From the NCBI RefSeq assembly GCF_018141005.1, contig NZ_CP046582.1, forward strand, positions 1,178,001 to 1,242,000: a stretch of DNA of 64,000 nucleotides, written 5' to 3'. The first letter of the stretch is position 1, and each line of letters starts with the position of its first letter. The DNA comes from Erwinia sp. E602. Lineage in GTDB: Bacteria > Pseudomonadota > Gammaproteobacteria > Enterobacterales > Enterobacteriaceae. A program made the position numbers and the translations under genes. Shown here piece after piece: positions 61,527-64,000 of this stretch. Under the pieces are notes generated by a model. That model made no database searches. It worked only from the letters and a program-made list of their open reading frames with translations, and was not told where the DNA came from.

Positions 61527-62270
61527 GTGAAAACAGGGAGCAAGGGGCTGTGGGCCGCCGTGTTGCTGGGCATGCTGCTGAGTGGCTGCCAGCGACCACC
61601 GCAGCGGGAATCGCTGGTCGATACCCGCCTGCAGCTGGGGCTGGCATGGCTGGCGCGCGGTGAGTTATCCGCCGCCGAACGCAATCTGCAGCGGGCGCTG
61701 GCGCTGGCCCCGGAGGATTATCGCACCCGGCTGGCCATGGCGCGGTTTCAGCAGCAGAGTGGGGACGCCGCGGCTGCGGCAGAGTCCTACCGTCAGGCGC
61801 GGCAGCTGGCACCGCAAAACGGCTATGTGCTTAATAATTACGGTGCGTTTCTCTGCGGATTAAGGCAGTATGATGCGGCACAGCGGCAGTTCAGTCGGGT
61901 GGCGGAATCTTCAACAGGCGGCCTGCGGGCCGACAGTATTGAAAATTCAGGCTACTGTTACCTGAATGCCGGTGAGCCTGAGCCAGCACGTGATGCGCTG
62001 GCTAAGACGGTACGGTACGATCCAGCCAGAGGGATGCTGTTGCTGGCTGAAGCCGAAAGGCGCTATGGAAAGGGGAGACGTGCGGAATCGCGCCTCCTGT
62101 TAGATGTTTACCAACAGTCTTTACCTGCTTCGGCAGAGAGCCTGTGGTTAGAGATTCGCTTCGCCGCGCAGGAGAACCGGCCCGATGACGTTAGGCGTTA
62201 CGGAGCACGGCTTGCGCGAATTTTTCCACTTTCGATACAGTACCAGCATTTTTTAGCTAATGAATACTGA
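61527..62270 (+). CDS. TPR lipoprotein of PilW/PilF type
   Basis: 247 residues from GTG 61527, preceded by GGGAGGGA. Signal peptide with lipobox LLSGC (lipidated Cys at about 20). Several tetratricopeptide repeats follow ([57 protein letters not shown], and others) as in PilW/PilF type IV pilus biogenesis proteins. In many gamma-proteobacteria this gene precedes rodZ; E. coli lacks it. It overlaps rodZ by 11 bases. No other pilus genes are visible here, so the pilus role is from family only. Confidence 0.85.
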   Translation: MKTGSKGLWAAVLLGMLLSGCQRPPQRESLVDTRLQLGLAWLARGELSAAERNLQRALALAPEDYRTRLAMARFQQQSGDAAAAAESYRQARQLAPQNGYVLNNYGAFLCGLRQYDAAQRQFSRVAESSTGGLRADSIENSGYCYLNAGEPEPARDALAKTVRYDPARGMLLLAEAERRYGKGRRAESRLLLDVYQQSLPASAESLWLEIRFAAQENRPDDVRRYGARLARIFPLSIQYQHFLANEY

Positions 62271-63258
62271 AGCCACTCAAGAAAAATCTAACGTAAATTC
62301 CACAGGCGAGCGCCTGCGCAGCGCCCGTGAACTCAAGGGGCTGACCCAGCAGAACGTTGCTGAGCGCCTGTGCCTGAAACTTTCCACCGTGCGGGATATT
62401 GAAGAGGACAAATCGCCTGCCGATCTCGCCTCGACCTTCCTGCGCGGCTATATCCGTTCCTATGCTCGCCTGGTGAATGTACCCGAAGAGGAGCTGTTAC
62501 CGATGCTGGCTAAACAGGCACCGGTACAGGCCGCCCGCGTGCAGCCAATGCAGAGTTTTTCACTGGGCAAGCGCCGTAAAAAGCGCGATGGCTGGCTGAT
62601 GATCTTCACCTGGCTGGTGCTGTTTGTGGTGGTCGGTCTGACCGGCGCCTGGTGGTATCAGAACCACAAGGCCGCGCAGGACGACCTGGTATCGATGTCC
62701 GATCAGAACGCCTCGGTCGGCAGCGATAACGGCCAGTCGATTCCGTTAACCGACGGCAGCGCCGACGGCGCGAACAACATTGAACTGCAACCGTCAGCGC
62801 CGTCTGACAGCACGCCTGCCGCTGATGCGGCGGGCGCTGCCCCGGCAGCTGCGGCGCCTGCGGCGACCGCTCAGGCGCCTGCCGCCACGGCAGCACCTGC
62901 TCAGGCTGCGAACACACAGCCTGCGGTGGTTTCACCTTCACAGGCACCGGTGGATAACGCCAGCGCACAGCTGCCAACCGGCAGCGCGGCGGTCAGCGCA
63001 CCGGCGGCAGACCCGAACGCGCTGGTGATGAATTTCACCAACGACTGCTGGCTTGAAGTCACCGATGCGGCGGGTAAAAAACTGTTCAGCGGTGTTCAGC
63101 GCAGCGGTGGTAAACTCAGCCTGGCGGGTACCGCTCCTTACCGCTTAAAAATCGGCGCACCTGCCGCAGTGCAGATCGAATACCAGGGTAAACCTGTCGA
63201 TCTGAGCCGTTTTATCCGTACTAACCAGGTTGCTCGCCTGACTCTGGGTGCGCAGTAA
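62260..63258 (+). CDS. rodZ: Cytoskeleton protein RodZ
   Basis: Bitopic inner-membrane protein linking MreB filaments to the elongasome. 332 residues against 337 in E. coli. N-terminal Cro/C1-type HTH that binds MreB (about 17-85, [35 protein letters not shown]). Basic juxtamembrane KRRKKRD, membrane helix about 111-132. Pro/Ala/Gln-rich periplasmic linker (about 140-245) and C-terminal DUF4115 beta domain (about 250-332). Coupled to the upstream lipoprotein; ispG follows after 38 bases. Confidence 0.96.
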   Translation: MNTEATQEKSNVNSTGERLRSARELKGLTQQNVAERLCLKLSTVRDIEEDKSPADLASTFLRGYIRSYARLVNVPEEELLPMLAKQAPVQAARVQPMQSFSLGKRRKKRDGWLMIFTWLVLFVVVGLTGAWWYQNHKAAQDDLVSMSDQNASVGSDNGQSIPLTDGSADGANNIELQPSAPSDSTPAADAAGAAPAAAAPAATAQAPAATAAPAQAANTQPAVVSPSQAPVDNASAQLPTGSAAVSAPAADPNALVMNFTNDCWLEVTDAAGKKLFSGVQRSGGKLSLAGTAPYRLKIGAPAAVQIEYQGKPVDLSRFIRTNQVARLTLGAQ

Positions 63259-63296
63259 CGCCTCTGCCCCGGCGCGAGTAATTATGGAGAACCAAT

Positions 63297-64000
63297 ATGC
63301 ACAGTGAAGTCCCCATTACCCGTCGCAAATCCACACGCATTTACGTCGGGAAAGTGCCCGTGGGGGATGGCGCACCGATTGCCGTCCAGTCCATGACCAA
63401 TACCAAAACGACCGATGTCGCCGCCACCGTGGCCCAGATTAAAGCGCTGGAGCGGGTAGGGGTCGACATCGTTCGCGTTTCCGTGCCGACCATGGACGCC
63501 GCGGAAGCCTTCCGCCTGATCAAACAGCAGGTCAACGTACCGCTGGTTGCCGATATCCACTTTGACTATCGCATTGCTTTGAAAGTCGCCGAATACGGTG
63601 TGGACTGCCTGCGCATTAACCCAGGCAACATCGGTAACGAAGAGCGTATCCGCAGCGTCGTCGACTGCGCGCGCCACTACAACATCCCGATCCGCATCGG
63701 CGTCAACGGCGGTTCGCTGGAGCGTGACCTGCAGGAAAAATATGGCGAACCGACGCCACAGGCGCTGCTGGAATCGGCAATGCGCCACGTTGATCATCTC
63801 GACCGTCTTAATTTTGACCAGTTTAAGGTCAGCGTTAAGGCCTCTGACGTGTTCCTTGCCGTAGAATCCTATCGCCTGCTGGCAAAGCAGATCGATCAGC
63901 CGTTGCACTTAGGCATCACCGAAGCCGGTGGCGCGCGTGCCGGTGCGGTTAAATCTGCCATCGGCCTCGGCCTGCTGCTTTCCGAAGGAATCGGCGACAC
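63297..64000 (+). CDS. ispG: 4-hydroxy-3-methylbut-2-enyl diphosphate synthase, 5' part
   Basis: Cut by the right window edge after about 234 codons of a usual 370-372. Fe-S enzyme of the MEP isoprenoid pathway, converting MEcPP to HMBPP. TIM-barrel part visible: [80 protein letters not shown] and [21 protein letters not shown]. The [4Fe-4S] Cys ligands lie beyond the window. Ribosome site TGGAGAACC. As a [4Fe-4S] enzyme it depends on whichever assembly system replaces the missing isc genes. Confidence 0.97.
   Translation, partial: MHSEVPITRRKSTRIYVGKVPVGDGAPIAVQSMTNTKTTDVAATVAQIKALERVGVDIVRVSVPTMDAAEAFRLIKQQVNVPLVADIHFDYRIALKVAEYGVDCLRINPGNIGNEERIRSVVDCARHYNIPIRIGVNGGSLERDLQEKYGEPTPQALLESAMRHVDHLDRLNFDQFKVSVKASDVFLAVESYRLLAKQIDQPLHLGITEAGGARAGAVKSAIGLGLLLSEGIGD

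Overview
The window is a chromosomal segment of a GC-rich member of the Enterobacterales. Protein sequences and gene order (srmB-trmN6-nadB-rpoE-rseABC-lepA-lepB-rnc-era-recO-pdxJ-acpS-yfhL-yfhH ... purL-glmY-glrK-qseG-glrR-glnB-glyA-hcaT-csiE ... suhB-trmJ-iscR-iscS-pepB-sseB-sseA-(A2M)-pbpC-ndk-rlmN-rodZ-ispG) follow the E. coli backbone closely. The high GC, the TPR lipoprotein before rodZ, murQ beside yfhH and several accessory insertions suggest a plant- or insect-associated lineage such as Erwinia/Pantoea (Erwiniaceae). That placement is an inference.

Layout. 1-5.2 kb: end of a 14-TM drug-type MFS exporter, srmB, trmN6, nadB. 5.2-15.1 kb: the sigma-E operon (leader ORF, rpoE-rseABC) and the lepA-lepB-rnc-era-recO-pdxJ-acpS run. 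15.1-18.9 kb: a small accessory patch with an octamer tandem repeat, yfhL, an AT-richer HExxH zincin, the RpiR-type regulator yfhH and a Cys-rich pentapeptide-repeat gene. 18.8-27 kb: murQ, pgpC, tadA, mltF, purL and a small membrane-protein ORF. 27.2-31.8 kb: the amino-sugar regulatory block, with the sRNA glmY (overlapping sigma-70/sigma-54 promoters and a GlrR site), glrK-qseG-glrR and glnB. 31.9-38.2 kb: an 18-copy heptamer repeat, glyA with a PurR box, hcaT, csiE and a putative Zur-controlled zinc transporter pair (ZevA/ZevB-like). 38.3-44.4 kb: suhB, trmJ, iscR, iscS, pepB, sseB. 44.5-50 kb: an inserted cell-surface-signalling iron/heme island (TonB-dependent receptor, ECF sigma factor, FecR-type anti-sigma, TonB). 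50-64 kb: sseA, a giant alpha-2-macroglobulin with pbpC, ndk, rlmN, a TPR lipoprotein, rodZ and the start of ispG.

Main observation. The isc operon is reduced to iscR-iscS followed by its own terminator. iscU, iscA, hscB, hscA, fdx and iscX are absent between iscS and pepB. The remaining IscS keeps its PLP lysine (K206) and catalytic cysteine (C328) but has lost the otherwise conserved C-terminal tail associated with IscU binding, while the IscR binding sites and the IscR cluster ligands remain. This looks like an IscS converted to a stand-alone sulfur donor, with Fe-S assembly presumably done elsewhere (SUF).

Other leads: a Lit-like putative zinc protease in foreign-looking DNA; a decayed second fecR 3' end between fecR and tonB; a near-consensus Zur box on the start of the zevA-like gene; matched 15-bp palindromes upstream of yfhH and murQ; and two unrelated intergenic tandem-repeat tracts. 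All calls rest on reading the sequence and on recalled family knowledge; no database search was run.
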